Shown here: positions 35,184-44,293 of the stretch, one piece after another | Position numbering within the stretch: the stretch's first letter is position 1 | How the letters are laid out: each line of letters begins with the position of its first letter | From: JAHJQZ01 sp963667595 | Lineage (GTDB): Bacteria; Pseudomonadota; Alphaproteobacteria; Rhizobiales; Devosiaceae | NCBI GenBank assembly: GCA_963667595.2 | Contig: CAXXWD010000010.1 | Span: 372,001 to 436,000 of the forward strand | Direction: 5' to 3' | DNA: 64,000 bases | Made by a program: the position numbers and the translations under genes | The notes under the pieces: model-generated | The model's database searches: none | What the model saw: only the letters and a program-made list of their open reading frames with translations | What the model was told of the DNA's origin: nothing

Positions 35184-35579
35184 TCAGTGCTCGCACAATT
35201 CGATTACGATGCCATCCGGATCGCGGCAGAAGGCGACTTTTTGCACGATGCCAGCGCTCCGGGCGGCACGTGGCGCTTCCAGCATCTTCACGCCAGCGGC
35301 CTCGAGCATCGCGTAGGTTTTTTCGATATCGTCGAATGCGAAGGTGAGATGGCGCAACCCGGCCCGTCCATAGGTCACGTCACTGGCGGGCAAGGCGCCC
35401 GTGCCCGGCGCGGCTATTTCCAGCATGCCGTTGCCGGCGCTGAGAAAGCAGCGCTCGGCGCCTCCCTGATCGGGCAGGCGCAAAACCACCGACAGACCGA
35501 GCAGATCGACATAGAACGCCAGGCTTGTGTCGATATTGGCGACGGTCATGCCGACATGTTCAAAGCCCTTGAGTGCCAT
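35184..35579 (-). CDS. VOC (glyoxalase/dioxygenase fold) family protein
   Basis: 131 residues from the ATG at 35579, supported by GGAGGAGG six bases upstream; an upstream in-frame extension is rejected. It has two beta-alpha-beta-beta-beta units, starting FEHVGMTVANIDTSLAFYVDLLGL and ending FCRDPDGIVIELCEH, with His and Glu at the metal positions. The reaction is unknown; lactoylglutathione lyases, epimerases and ring-cleaving enzymes all use this fold. It is on the strand of the rhamnogalacturonide operon, 125 bases after its last gene. Confidence 0.88.
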   Translation of the reverse strand: MALKGFEHVGMTVANIDTSLAFYVDLLGLSVVLRLPDQGGAERCFLSAGNGMLEIAAPGTGALPASDVTYGRAGLRHLTFAFDDIEKTYAMLEAAGVKMLEAPRAARSAGIVQKVAFCRDPDGIVIELCEH

Positions 35580-35704
35580 CTGCGCCTCCTCCGCTGCATC
35601 CTGACGTAAACCGGGAAAAACATGTCGCAAAACAAAATCGAAAGGACCGGCAACAGGTTTCCTGCCCGTTCGGAACGTTTCCCGATGCAGTAGCTGAGGG
35701 CGAT

Positions 35705-36796
35705 TTACGCGCCTGTTTTCGTTGTCTCGGTATCCGGCAACCACGAGTGGTAGAGCGGATGGTCCTTGGTGATCGGCAAGGTTTCCGGTCGGCCGGTCCG
35801 GATGGACTGATAGGCCGCCGTTACCAGATCGAGTGCGTTGCGCGCGTCCCTCAGCGTCACGGGCAATTCAGTATCATCCATGATCGCCTGATGGAAAAGC
35901 TCGAACTGCCTCACATAACCCTCGTTCATTGTAGGAATTTCGGTCAGGGCGTCGTCGATGCGTTTCTGGATGGCCTCATCCTCGGCGACAAATCGCCAGG
36001 GCTCACACGACATCGAATAGGCGCCGTGCGAACTCTCGGCCACGAGATTTTCAAAACAGAACCTCAGGCGAGAAAGCTGTTCACGCGATCCGAGCGTTGC
36101 CGACAGGCTGGCCAGAGACCCGTTCCGCATGCGGACTGCCAGCGAAGCGGTGTCTTCGACTTCAATTGGGTTGACCAGGGTCGCGCCGAAGGCAAAGACG
36201 TCGGCGACAGGACCGTGAATGTAGTTGAGCATGTCATGGGCATGGGTGGCATGGCCCAGCAGGCACCCGCCGAGTTCGCTCGCCCATTTGCCGCGCCACG
36301 GCACGGCGTAATAGGCGGGCGGCCGCCACCAATGCGTTTCGATGGTCGTCAGGAACGGCTTTCCGGTCAGTCCGGCCTCGACCAGATATTTGAGTTTTTG
36401 CAGGCCCATGCCGAAACGATACTGGAAGATCGGCATGAACCGCCTGTCTGTACCGGCAACGATCTCCATCATGCGATCGACGTCCGCGACCGAACCGAAG
36501 AGCGGCTTTTCGCAGATGACGTGCTTGCCGGATTCGAGGGTCTTGCGGCTCAATTCGAAATGACTGTCCGGCGGCGTACAGATGTCGATGACGTCGATAT
36601 CGTCGCGCCGGAACAGGGAGTTCGTGTCGGTGGTGTAGGTCTCGATGCCGTGCTTTGCGGCAAGCGCCCTGCCCCGTTCCTCGTCGAGCGAACATAGAAC
36701 CGGCACCTCGAACAGGTCGGGATTGGCCGCGAGATCGATCAGGTGCTGCCCGGCAATCCCCGAGCCGATCACGCCAACGCGCAGTTTTCTGGTCAT
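35705..36796 (-). CDS. Gfo/Idh/MocA family NAD(P)-dependent oxidoreductase (1)
   Basis: 363 residues from the ATG at 36796. Rossmann start LRVGVIGSGIAGQHLI, nucleotide-linked IDICTPPDSHFELS and the catalytic-lysine motif CEKPL. The C-terminal half has HATHAHDMLNYI, where a conserved His acts in sugar oxidation. Last gene of the operon starting with GH105. Such enzymes oxidise or epimerise sugars or inositols; here a pectin-derived sugar is likely. Confidence 0.9.
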   Translation of the reverse strand: MTRKLRVGVIGSGIAGQHLIDLAANPDLFEVPVLCSLDEERGRALAAKHGIETYTTDTNSLFRRDDIDVIDICTPPDSHFELSRKTLESGKHVICEKPLFGSVADVDRMMEIVAGTDRRFMPIFQYRFGMGLQKLKYLVEAGLTGKPFLTTIETHWWRPPAYYAVPWRGKWASELGGCLLGHATHAHDMLNYIHGPVADVFAFGATLVNPIEVEDTASLAVRMRNGSLASLSATLGSREQLSRLRFCFENLVAESSHGAYSMSCEPWRFVAEDEAIQKRIDDALTEIPTMNEGYVRQFELFHQAIMDDTELPVTLRDARNALDLVTAAYQSIRTGRPETLPITKDHPLYHSWLPDTETTKTGA

Positions 36797-36812
36797 TTTC
36801 CGATCACCTGTT

Positions 36813-37832
36813 TCATCGTGCCGCGATGGAAACGGCGTTGGCCTGGGCTTCAAGGGACAGCCGGCACACCTCGAAGACATGCGCCTGGGTCATGGCCGTT
36901 TCCGTACGATTCCGGACATCGGCGAGCAAGGCGTCGAAATAGACGAGCGGCTCATTGGCACAATCGATGTGGGTCACGCCGTTCTTGTCGACGAGAAAAA
37001 GGTGATCCGTGCCGGCACGGCCACCGATATCGATGAACTTCCTGAGTTCGATATAGCCTTCGGTGCCGAGAATGGTCAGGCGTCCATCGCCCCAGGTCGG
37101 CAATCCGTCCGGCGTAAACCAGTCGACGCGGATATAGCCGGCGGCATGATCGCTTCTTAAGAGAACGTCGCCGAAATCCTGGAACGCCGGCGTTTCCGGC
37201 GCTCCGAAATTGCCGACCGAACTGGCCGCCACCTCGGCCGTGGCCGAACCGGTGTAAAAAAGGAACTGGTCGATCTGGTGCGAGGCGATGTCGACGATGA
37301 TGCCGCCGAAAGCGTCGGGATCGAAAAACCAGTCCGGCCGGGTCTCCGGCAATTTGCGATGCGGTCCAAGACCGATGGTCTGGATCACCTGCCCGATGGC
37401 GCCCTGAGCGATCAGCTTGCCGGCCTTGACCGCCGCCGGAACGGTATGACGTTCGGAAAAGCAGACCGAAAAGATGCGGCCGGTTTTCTCGACCGTTTGC
37501 CGGACCGCTGCGAGCTGGTCGAATGTCGTGACGCCCGGCTTGTCCACGACGACATCCTTGCCCGCTTCCATGGCGCGGATGGCAATACCGGCGCGATCGC
37601 GCGGAATGGCGGCCGAACAGATGATATCGATGCTCTTGTCATCGAAAAGAACATCGGGATCGCAAACGGGCACATCCGGGTATTTCTCCTTGACGGCCGC
37701 GACCAGTTCGGGAACGGAAGTCTTCTCGCAATAGCCGGCGAAGTCGGCTCCGGCGGCGATCAGCCCTTCGATGTGGTGGAAGATGTGACCGTGATCGAGC
37801 CCGATCGCGGCGAAGCGCAGCTTCCTTTTCAT
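36813..37832 (-). CDS. Gfo/Idh/MocA family oxidoreductase (2)
   Basis: 339 residues. N-terminal nucleotide fold starts LRFAAIGLDHGHIFHHIEGL; the usual EKP motif is DKP in VVVDKPGVTTF. The C-terminal domain contains IVDIASHQIDQFLFYTG with the His of the active site. It begins one base after the ATPase stop and ends 16 bases before oxidoreductase 1, so the two are made together. It may act on the product of oxidoreductase 1 or form a heteromer. Confidence 0.9.
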   Translation of the reverse strand: MKRKLRFAAIGLDHGHIFHHIEGLIAAGADFAGYCEKTSVPELVAAVKEKYPDVPVCDPDVLFDDKSIDIICSAAIPRDRAGIAIRAMEAGKDVVVDKPGVTTFDQLAAVRQTVEKTGRIFSVCFSERHTVPAAVKAGKLIAQGAIGQVIQTIGLGPHRKLPETRPDWFFDPDAFGGIIVDIASHQIDQFLFYTGSATAEVAASSVGNFGAPETPAFQDFGDVLLRSDHAAGYIRVDWFTPDGLPTWGDGRLTILGTEGYIELRKFIDIGGRAGTDHLFLVDKNGVTHIDCANEPLVYFDALLADVRNRTETAMTQAHVFEVCRLSLEAQANAVSIAAR

Positions 37833-38909
37833 TCAGGCCACCGGTTCGATCCGCTGTTCGTTCGCGTCAAAGAAATGCAGGTCGGCATGGTTGAACCCGA
37901 CCGTCGCAATATCCCCGAGGTCCTGGCCTTCCTCGTTCAGGCCGTGCAAAAGCAGCGGGTTGCCCGAAGCCAGTTCCAGATGGACCAGCATCTCACCGCC
38001 GAGATATTCGACGAGCTTCACCTTGCCCGTCACCGTGATCTCGCCTTCGCCGATCCGGATGGCCTTGGGACGGACACACACGGTCAGATCCGTGTCCGTG
38101 GTGTCGAGTTTCGGAATATCGATGGTGCCGAAATCCTCGAGCGTGATCTTTGCCGTCGCTTTGGTCTGGTCGAGCTTGGCGTCGAGCATGTTGATCTTGG
38201 GCGATCCGATGAACCCGGCAACGAACAGATTGTTCGGGTGACGATAAAGCTCCTGTGGCGTGCCGACCTGTTCGATCACGCCGTCATGCAGCACCACGAT
38301 ACGGCTGGCCAGGGTCATGGCTTCGACCTGATCGTGGGTGACGTAGATCATGGTGGTGCTGAGGCGTTTGTAGAGCGAGGCCAGTTCGACGCGCATCTGC
38401 ACCCGCAATTCGGCATCGAGATTGGAAAGCGGTTCGTCGAACAAGAAGAGCTGCGGCTCGCGAACGATGGACCGGCCGATGGCGACACGCTGTTTCTGGC
38501 CGCCGGACAACTGACGGGGCTTGCGATCGAGCAATTCCTCGATCTGCAGGATCTTTGCCGCCGCCAGCACCTTTTCCTCGATCACCTCCTTGGCGAGCTT
38601 CTGGTTCTGCAAGCCGAAGGCCAGGTTCTTCTTCACCGACATGTGCGGGTAAAGGGCATAGGACTGGAACACCATCGACAGCGCGCGCTTGGACGGCGGC
38701 AGGTCGTTGACGATCTTGTCGCCGATGGCGATCGTGCCTTCGGTGATTTCTTCAAGGCCCGCGATCATACGCAAAAGCGTGGACTTGCCGCAGCCGGACG
38801 GGCCGACCAGCACCAGGAACTCGCCGTCGACCACGTCGAGATTGAGCCCCGCTATGACTTTGACCGCGCCATAGGTCTTGGCAACATTTCTGAGGGTCAA
38901 ACCAGCCAT
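37833..38909 (-). CDS. Sugar ABC transporter ATPase (UgpC/MsmX class), rhamnogalacturonide locus
   Basis: 358 residues. Walker A GPSGCGKST, Q-loop VFQSYALYPH, signature LSGGQKQRVAIGRSI, Walker B LFLFDEPLSNLD, H-loop YVTHDQVEAM, and a C-terminal TOBE/OB domain with CVRPKAIRIGEG. It powers the two permeases encoded just upstream. Confidence 0.94.
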   Translation of the reverse strand: MAGLTLRNVAKTYGAVKVIAGLNLDVVDGEFLVLVGPSGCGKSTLLRMIAGLEEITEGTIAIGDKIVNDLPPSKRALSMVFQSYALYPHMSVKKNLAFGLQNQKLAKEVIEEKVLAAAKILQIEELLDRKPRQLSGGQKQRVAIGRSIVREPQLFLFDEPLSNLDAELRVQMRVELASLYKRLSTTMIYVTHDQVEAMTLASRIVVLHDGVIEQVGTPQELYRHPNNLFVAGFIGSPKINMLDAKLDQTKATAKITLEDFGTIDIPKLDTTDTDLTVCVRPKAIRIGEGEITVTGKVKLVEYLGGEMLVHLELASGNPLLLHGLNEEGQDLGDIATVGFNHADLHFFDANEQRIEPVA

Positions 38910-38919
38910 CGATAACTTC

Positions 38920-39831
38920 CTATTTCATGCCCGACGTGGCGATGCCGCGGACGATCAGTTTCTGGAAAGCGATGAAGAAGATGAACACCGGGACCAGAGA
39001 AAGAACCGACATGGCGAACATCTGTCCGTAAGCGGAGGTGCCTTCCGAAGCCAGGAACAACCTGAGCGCCAACGGCACGGTGTAGCTCTTGATGTCGTTG
39101 AGGTAGATGAGGGGCGCCAGAAAGTCTTCCCACACCCAGATGAACGAGAAGATCGCCGCCGTGGCCATGGCCGGCAGCGATAGCGGCAAAATGATGAGCC
39201 AGTAGATCTTGTAGACCGAATAGCCGTCGATCATCGCCGCTTCGTCGAGTTCGCGCGGCAATTGCCGGAAGAACTGCACCATGAGGAAGATGAAGAAGGC
39301 ATCGGCGGCCAGGAAGCGCGGCACGACCAGCGGCAGATAGGTGTCGATCCATCCAAGGTGGAGGAACAGCACGTATTGCGGGATGAGGACGACGTGATAC
39401 GGGATCATCAGGGTCATCATCATCAGCGCGAAAAAGAGATTGCGCCCCGTGAACTGCAGCCGCGCGAAGGCATAGGCGGCGAACGAACAACTGAGCAGAT
39501 TGCCGATGACCGACAGCACGGTCACGATCAGCGAATTGGTGAAAAAGGTCGTGAACGAGATCGGCAGCCCTTCCCAGCCTTCGGTGTAGTTGGTCCACAC
39601 AAATTCGGTCGGCCAGAGATTGAGCGTCGAGAAGATTTCGTTCTCCGGCTTGAACGACGCCGAAATGAGCCAGATCAGCGGATAGATCATGATCAGCGAG
39701 AAAAAGATCAGGAACACGTGCTTGAAAAGACGCATCGTGCGGGCCCGTCTTTCGCGTGCGATCCTGAGACTGCGCGCGATCGCGGCCGCCTCTTCCATCT
39801 CGCGGGTGAGTTCGGGATTAGTCGCGTTCAT
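38920..39831 (-). CDS. Sugar ABC permease (MalG type), rhamnogalacturonide locus
   Basis: 303 residues, six transmembrane helices after a charged 35-residue N terminus. It has LIWLISASFKPENEIF, FARLQFTGRNLFF and the EAA loop DEAAMIDGYSVYKIYWLIILPLS, and ends VRGIATSGMK. It overlaps the upstream permease by 14 bases, implying translational coupling. Confidence 0.94.
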   Translation of the reverse strand: MNATNPELTREMEEAAAIARSLRIARERRARTMRLFKHVFLIFFSLIMIYPLIWLISASFKPENEIFSTLNLWPTEFVWTNYTEGWEGLPISFTTFFTNSLIVTVLSVIGNLLSCSFAAYAFARLQFTGRNLFFALMMMTLMIPYHVVLIPQYVLFLHLGWIDTYLPLVVPRFLAADAFFIFLMVQFFRQLPRELDEAAMIDGYSVYKIYWLIILPLSLPAMATAAIFSFIWVWEDFLAPLIYLNDIKSYTVPLALRLFLASEGTSAYGQMFAMSVLSLVPVFIFFIAFQKLIVRGIATSGMK

Positions 39832-40711
39832 TTTCGTAATGCACCCAGTATTTCGACGTCAGAAACGCGATGGCTGTGAAGAAGGCGATGATGATGAGCA
39901 GGACCCAGGCCAGAGCCGAGGCGTAGCCCATGCGGAAGAACTTGAAGGCCTCGTTGAACAGGAAAACCGTATAGACCAGCATGCTGTCGGACGGGGCGCC
40001 GGTTCCGTTGGAGATGATGAAGGCCGGCGAGAACACCTTGAAGGCGTCGATGGTCTGCAAAACGAGGTTGAAAAAGATCACCGGCGCCAGAAGCGGCACG
40101 GTCAGGCGCCAGAACTGACGCCATTTCGAAGTACCGTCGATCTCGGCGGCCTCATAGAGATCACGTGGAATGCCGCGCAAGCCGGCGAGAAAGATCAGCA
40201 TGGGCGCGCCGAACTGCCAGATGGCAAGAACGACCAGGGTGTAAAGCGCGGTGCTTGGATCGGTGATCCAGCTCGGCCCTTCGAGGCCCACCAGCGCCAG
40301 CACCTTGTTGACCACGCCGTCGGCCAGGAAAAGCTGGCGCCACAGGATGGCGATGGCGATGGACGCGCCCAGAAGCGAAGGCAGATAGAAGATCGCCCGG
40401 TAGATACCGATGGTCTTCAGACCCTTGTCGAGCAGCATGGCGACCGCGAGGGCCATGATCAGCCGCGCCGGCACCGCCATGACGACATAGGAGAAGGTCA
40501 CGCTCAGCGACTTCCAGAAGCGGCGGTCGCGGGTGAACATGTAGATATAATTGTCAAACCCGACCCAGCGCGGGTCGGCGACCATGTCGTAACGGGTAAA
40601 GCTTAAGTAAAGCGAGGCCAGGATGGGGCCGATCGCCAGACAGAAAAACCCGATGAACCAGGGTGTCAAAAAAACGTAACCCGGCGTGTTACGCGCAAAA
40701 AAACGCCTCAT
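39818..40711 (-). CDS. Sugar ABC permease (MalF type), rhamnogalacturonide locus
   Basis: 297 residues, six transmembrane helices. FFARNTPGYVFLTPWFIGFF opens the first helix. The EAA loop reads EAAEIDGTSKWRQFWRLTVPLL. It follows the binding-protein gene after 66 bases that hold a GC-rich hairpin. Confidence 0.94.
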   Translation of the reverse strand: MRRFFARNTPGYVFLTPWFIGFFCLAIGPILASLYLSFTRYDMVADPRWVGFDNYIYMFTRDRRFWKSLSVTFSYVVMAVPARLIMALAVAMLLDKGLKTIGIYRAIFYLPSLLGASIAIAILWRQLFLADGVVNKVLALVGLEGPSWITDPSTALYTLVVLAIWQFGAPMLIFLAGLRGIPRDLYEAAEIDGTSKWRQFWRLTVPLLAPVIFFNLVLQTIDAFKVFSPAFIISNGTGAPSDSMLVYTVFLFNEAFKFFRMGYASALAWVLLIIIAFFTAIAFLTSKYWVHYENERD

Positions 40712-40733
40712 AATGCTCCCGGCTCCTCTCGAA

Positions 40734-40755
40734 CCCGCCCCGTTTCCGGGGCGGG
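40734..40755 (-). other. Intercistronic hairpin between SBP and permease genes
   Basis: CCCGCCCCG (40734-40742) pairs with CGGGGCGGG (40747-40755) around a 4-base loop. With no T tail it is more likely a stability element that keeps binding-protein mRNA in excess over permease mRNA. A similar hairpin is at 51779-51805. Confidence 0.6.
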
Positions 40756-40777
40756 CTCAGTTTCGACATTCGAACGC

Positions 40778-42055
40778 TTACTTGGCGCGTTCGAGAATAT
40801 CGGTCGCTTCCTGCACGAACTGTTCGGCCGCGTCGGCGACAGGCACGGTGCCCAGAACGACGTCGGTACCGATGCGCATATAGGTGTCGCGCACTTCGTT
40901 GTGGCCCTTGGGCGCCGGCAGCGGCAAAGCGCCGACCTTGTCCTGGATCGCATCGAAATAGTCCACCGAGACCTTTTCCGGTTCCGTGAACTTGGGCTTG
41001 AGCGCGGCGCGCACATTCGGGTTGGCCGGGATGCCGCGTTCGAGACCGAGAATGGCGGTCTCTTCGGGATCGTTGACCCAGTCGCTCATGTACTTGATCG
41101 CGGCTTCGACGTCCTTGGCGTCGCGGGTCAGCGACATGAACATCGACGGCTTGATGAACTGGCCAGGCTTGCCGCCCGGAGTCCACGGCACCATGCCGGC
41201 CGCGATCGGATCCTTGATCAGGGCCTGCAGGCCGACGAGCTGGTTCGACCACATCATCGACATGGCCGTCTCGCCCTTGACCATGCCGCCTTCGGCGAAC
41301 GGCGCGTCGAGAATGACGGTCTTGTCCTTGGAACGGACCAGATCGGCTTCACGCAGCGCGGCCCAGTAGTTCCAGTAGTCGGTGACGTCCTCGACGGTGA
41401 GGCCGAGCGTGCCGTCTTCGTTGTAGAAGCCGTGCCCCTTCTGACGGGACCAGACTTCCTGATTCTCGGTGACCAGGGACAGATCGTCGGAGCCCTTGAC
41501 GCCGGTCTTGGTGGTGATCTTTTCGCAGGCCTTGGCATAATCGTCCCAGGTCCAGCTCAGAACGTCGTCATCGACGCCGGCTTCCTCGAGCAGGCGTGCA
41601 TTGAGCGGCATGACCTGGCTGTTCGACCCGATGTTGAGGGCATAGAGTTTGCCATCGACATAACCGCCCGACAGCGGACCCTTGTCGAAATTGGAGAGGT
41701 CGAGCCCCTTGCCGATATACTCGTCGAGCGACTTGAGGGCGCCGCGGCGGGAATATTCGAACAAAAGCGAATAGTCCATCTGGACGAGGTCGGCCATGTT
41801 GCGGCCGGCGGTCTGGGTTGCCATCTTGGTCCAGTAATCGCCCCAGCCAACGGTTTCGCCGGAAACGGCGATATCCGGATAGTGCTTCTGGAAGACTTCG
41901 ATTACCGCGAACGTACGCTTGTCGCGCTCGGGGTTGCCCCACCAGAAATGGCGGATGTTGCGGTCGGCAGCGATGGCCGGCATTGCCGGAAGCGCGGCAA
42001 CCGCAGCCGCGGTGCCCATACCGGCCAGGACTGTACGACGTGATACCTTGGACAT
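40778..42055 (-). CDS. Tat-exported sugar-binding protein, rhamnogalacturonide locus
   Basis: 425 residues from the ATG at 42055 (GGAGGAGG upstream). The signal SKVSRRTVLAGMGTAAAVAALPAMPA contains a twin-arginine motif, so export of the folded protein is likely. The mature protein starts NIRHFWWGNPERDKRTFAVIEVFQKHYP, again the pectin-oligosaccharide-type group 1 SBP with an aromatic-rich start. It lies between the GH105 gene and the two permeases. Confidence 0.9.
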   Translation of the reverse strand: MSKVSRRTVLAGMGTAAAVAALPAMPAIAADRNIRHFWWGNPERDKRTFAVIEVFQKHYPDIAVSGETVGWGDYWTKMATQTAGRNMADLVQMDYSLLFEYSRRGALKSLDEYIGKGLDLSNFDKGPLSGGYVDGKLYALNIGSNSQVMPLNARLLEEAGVDDDVLSWTWDDYAKACEKITTKTGVKGSDDLSLVTENQEVWSRQKGHGFYNEDGTLGLTVEDVTDYWNYWAALREADLVRSKDKTVILDAPFAEGGMVKGETAMSMMWSNQLVGLQALIKDPIAAGMVPWTPGGKPGQFIKPSMFMSLTRDAKDVEAAIKYMSDWVNDPEETAILGLERGIPANPNVRAALKPKFTEPEKVSVDYFDAIQDKVGALPLPAPKGHNEVRDTYMRIGTDVVLGTVPVADAAEQFVQEATDILERAK

Positions 42056-42130
42056 GTTGTTCCTCCTCCTTGGCGTCAACTTGTCATTTCATGCTTTTTT
42101 AAAAAGCCTTCTGCGTTCGATTCCTCTTTA

Positions 42131-43255
42131 TCAAATATAGCTGCGCAAAAGCTCGGTCAGGCAGAGTATGGCCATCGATTGCCCATAGGGCATCGGCGTC
42201 AGCCGTATCTGCCGGTAGAAATCAAGATCGTACCCCATCGGGGTGCCGGTCGAAACCTGTTTGAGTTCGCCATCGGCGCTGATGTTGTCGACAACGCCCT
42301 TCATGCCGCGCTCGGCCACCGTTTCGTATTCGGCGTCGAGATAGTGCCTGCGCACGCTCTTCATCAGCCCATAGGCGAAACCCGCCGTCGCCGAGGCTTC
42401 AAGATAGCTCGACGGATCGTCGATCAGCGTGTGCCAGAGCCCGGTTTCGTCCTGATAGGTCTTCAAGGACACCGCCTGCCGGCTCAACACCGACAGAAGC
42501 TGGCGCCGGATCGGATCGTCTTTTGCAAGCCGGGTCATTTCCAGAAATTCGGGAATGGCGATGGTCACCCACGAATTGCCACGCGCCCAAAGGGCATTGG
42601 CGAAATTGTGCTTGCCGTCGAAACTCCAGCCGTGGAACCAGAGCCCGGAATGCGTGTCCATCAGATACTGGGCATGCAACAGGAACTGATATTTGGCCTC
42701 TTCGAGATAATGCGGCCGATCGAGCACCAGCCCGATCTTGGTCAGCGGCAGAACGCTCATCATCAGCGTGTCGTCCCAGAGCTGCTGATGATTGACCGAG
42801 TTGAAAACGATGTGCTGCAGCCCGTTTTCCTCGGTGCGCGGCATTTCCCGCATCACCCATTCGGCCCAGCGGTCGAGATAGGGAACCCAGACGGGTTCGT
42901 GGAAATGCTCGTAAAGGCAGGCAAGTGTCAGAAGCGGCGCAACGGTATTGACGTTCTTGGTCGGCAACCCTTCACGAAACCGCGCCTCGAACCAGTCGGT
43001 CAGAATCGTCAGCGTCTTGTCGTCACCGGTCAGCTCCCAGTACTTGAAAAGACCGTAAAGGCCGATGCCCTGCGTCCATTCCCAACCCGACCAGGCCTTG
43101 GCATCGACAACGCGCCCGTCTCCGAGAGGAAGAAGAAACTCACCCGTCTCGTCCCGAATCGACAGGAGATTGCGCGTAAGGCGCGCCACCAGCGCCGTGA
43201 CATCGTCACGGGCGATGAACCTGCTCTTTTGACTGAGCAACGGATCCAGCGTCAC
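42131..43255 (-). CDS. GH105 unsaturated rhamnogalacturonyl hydrolase (second copy)
   Basis: 374 residues, (alpha/alpha)6 barrel. NHQQLWDDTLMMSVLPLTKIG carries the catalytic Asp (YteR Asp143 position), and LWARGNSWVTIAIPEFLEM is the second substrate loop. There is no signal peptide. It differs strongly from the GH105 at 23651, resembling the YteR/YesR branch more, so the two probably cleave different oligosaccharides. First gene of the rhamnogalacturonide importer operon, divergent from the KdgR-like regulator. Confidence 0.92.
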   Translation of the reverse strand: MTLDPLLSQKSRFIARDDVTALVARLTRNLLSIRDETGEFLLPLGDGRVVDAKAWSGWEWTQGIGLYGLFKYWELTGDDKTLTILTDWFEARFREGLPTKNVNTVAPLLTLACLYEHFHEPVWVPYLDRWAEWVMREMPRTEENGLQHIVFNSVNHQQLWDDTLMMSVLPLTKIGLVLDRPHYLEEAKYQFLLHAQYLMDTHSGLWFHGWSFDGKHNFANALWARGNSWVTIAIPEFLEMTRLAKDDPIRRQLLSVLSRQAVSLKTYQDETGLWHTLIDDPSSYLEASATAGFAYGLMKSVRRHYLDAEYETVAERGMKGVVDNISADGELKQVSTGTPMGYDLDFYRQIRLTPMPYGQSMAILCLTELLRSYI

Positions 43256-43363
43256 CCTGCTCTCTCCCTTCGAACGCGTTCATTTCTTTTCGGAACGCAA
43301 TTTCAGTTTTTTAGGAAAACACACCTTAATTCCGATGGCAACGCTTTTCGGTCACCTTTTCGC

Positions 43364-43381
43364 AATGAATGTATTTTCATT
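43364..43381. promoter_or_regulatory. KdgR-like operator in the GH105/kdgR divergent promoter
   Basis: AATGAATGTATTTTCATT: arms AATGAA and TTCATT with a 6-base spacer. It is identical in arms and spacing to the centre of the palindrome at 34046-34075 and similar to enterobacterial KdgR boxes (AATGAAA-N-TTTCATT). It lies between the divergent starts at 43255 and 43475, so one repressor could silence both. Confidence 0.65.
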
Positions 43382-43445
43382 ACCAATCAAGGTGCTAACC
43401 CCGGTTTTGGGAGCGCCTTGACTTTGAACATACAAAAATTCAAAA

Positions 43446-43466
43446 TCTGATTTCGAAAAAATCAGA
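43446..43466. promoter_or_regulatory. Inverted repeat just before the KdgR-like gene
   Basis: TCTGATTT (43446-43453) faces AAATCAGA (43459-43466). It ends eight bases before the ATG and occupies the ribosome-binding region, in which no good Shine-Dalgarno is seen. Candidate autoregulatory site or leader hairpin. Confidence 0.45.
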
Positions 43467-43474
43467 ATAGCAAA

Positions 43475-44293
43475 ATGGTCGCTGTCCATACCAAAACCGA
43501 GAATGTCGCCGCGGCGCTCAAGGTGTTCGCGGTTCTCGAAGCCCTGGTCGAGGCGAAACAGGCCAGTCTTGGCGATATCGCGCAGCGCGCGATGACGTCC
43601 AAGGCCACCGCGCACCGGCTTTTGCAGACGATGATCGATCTGGGTTATGTCGCACAGGACCCGGACAACGAACGCTATTTCGTCACGCTCAACCTTTTCA
43701 GTCTGGCGGCGCGTTCGCTGAACGGACAGTCGGATCTGTTGCGGGTCGCCGACCCGGCCATGGGCAAGCTGTCGCGCGCCACGGGCGAAGCGGTCAATCT
43801 CGGCGTCCTCGATCGGCGCGACCAATACGTCACCTACATTCACAAATACGACTCGATCTACAACCTGTCGCTGACCTCGACGCTCGGGCTCCGCAATCCC
43901 CTGCACACGACCTCTTTGGGCAAGGCGCTTCTGGCCTGGCGCGACGATGACGAGATTCGCGAATGTCTCGCGCGTCTCGACATGAACAAGACCGCTCCCA
44001 ACACGATCACCGACCGCAATCAGTTTTTCGAGCAACTCATGCGGGTCCGGCAGATTGGCTATGCCGAAGAAATCGAGGAAAGCGAGGCCGGCGTCAGGTG
44101 TCTGGCGGCACCGATTCTCGACCATATTGGCAAGTCCATCGCCGCCATCAGTGTTTCCTTCCCGCTTTTCAGGTTCGACGAGCAGAAAAAACCGGATTAC
44201 GTGTCACATTTGCTGGAAGCCGGCCGAACGGCCTCCAAAGCGCTCGGCTATGATGGTCCCTACCCGAAAGACGAACGGCCGGTCATTTCATAA
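43475..44293 (+). CDS. kdgR: IclR family regulator, KdgR-like
   Basis: 272 residues. N-terminal winged helix (about 10-70): ALKVFAVLEALVEAKQASLGDIAQRAMTSKATAHRLLQTM, then LGYVAQD. The ligand domain contains YIHKYDSIYNL and RNPLHTTSLGKALLAWRDDDEIRE. By memory this aligns well with E. coli KdgR (YIHKIDSMYNL, RNPLYSTAIGKVLLAWRDRDEVKQ). KdgR represses pectin and ketodeoxygluconate genes until KDG is present. The location beside pectin genes and AATGAA-N6-TTCATT boxes agrees with this. Confidence 0.85.
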   Translation: MVAVHTKTENVAAALKVFAVLEALVEAKQASLGDIAQRAMTSKATAHRLLQTMIDLGYVAQDPDNERYFVTLNLFSLAARSLNGQSDLLRVADPAMGKLSRATGEAVNLGVLDRRDQYVTYIHKYDSIYNLSLTSTLGLRNPLHTTSLGKALLAWRDDDEIRECLARLDMNKTAPNTITDRNQFFEQLMRVRQIGYAEEIEESEAGVRCLAAPILDHIGKSIAAISVSFPLFRFDEQKKPDYVSHLLEAGRTASKALGYDGPYPKDERPVIS

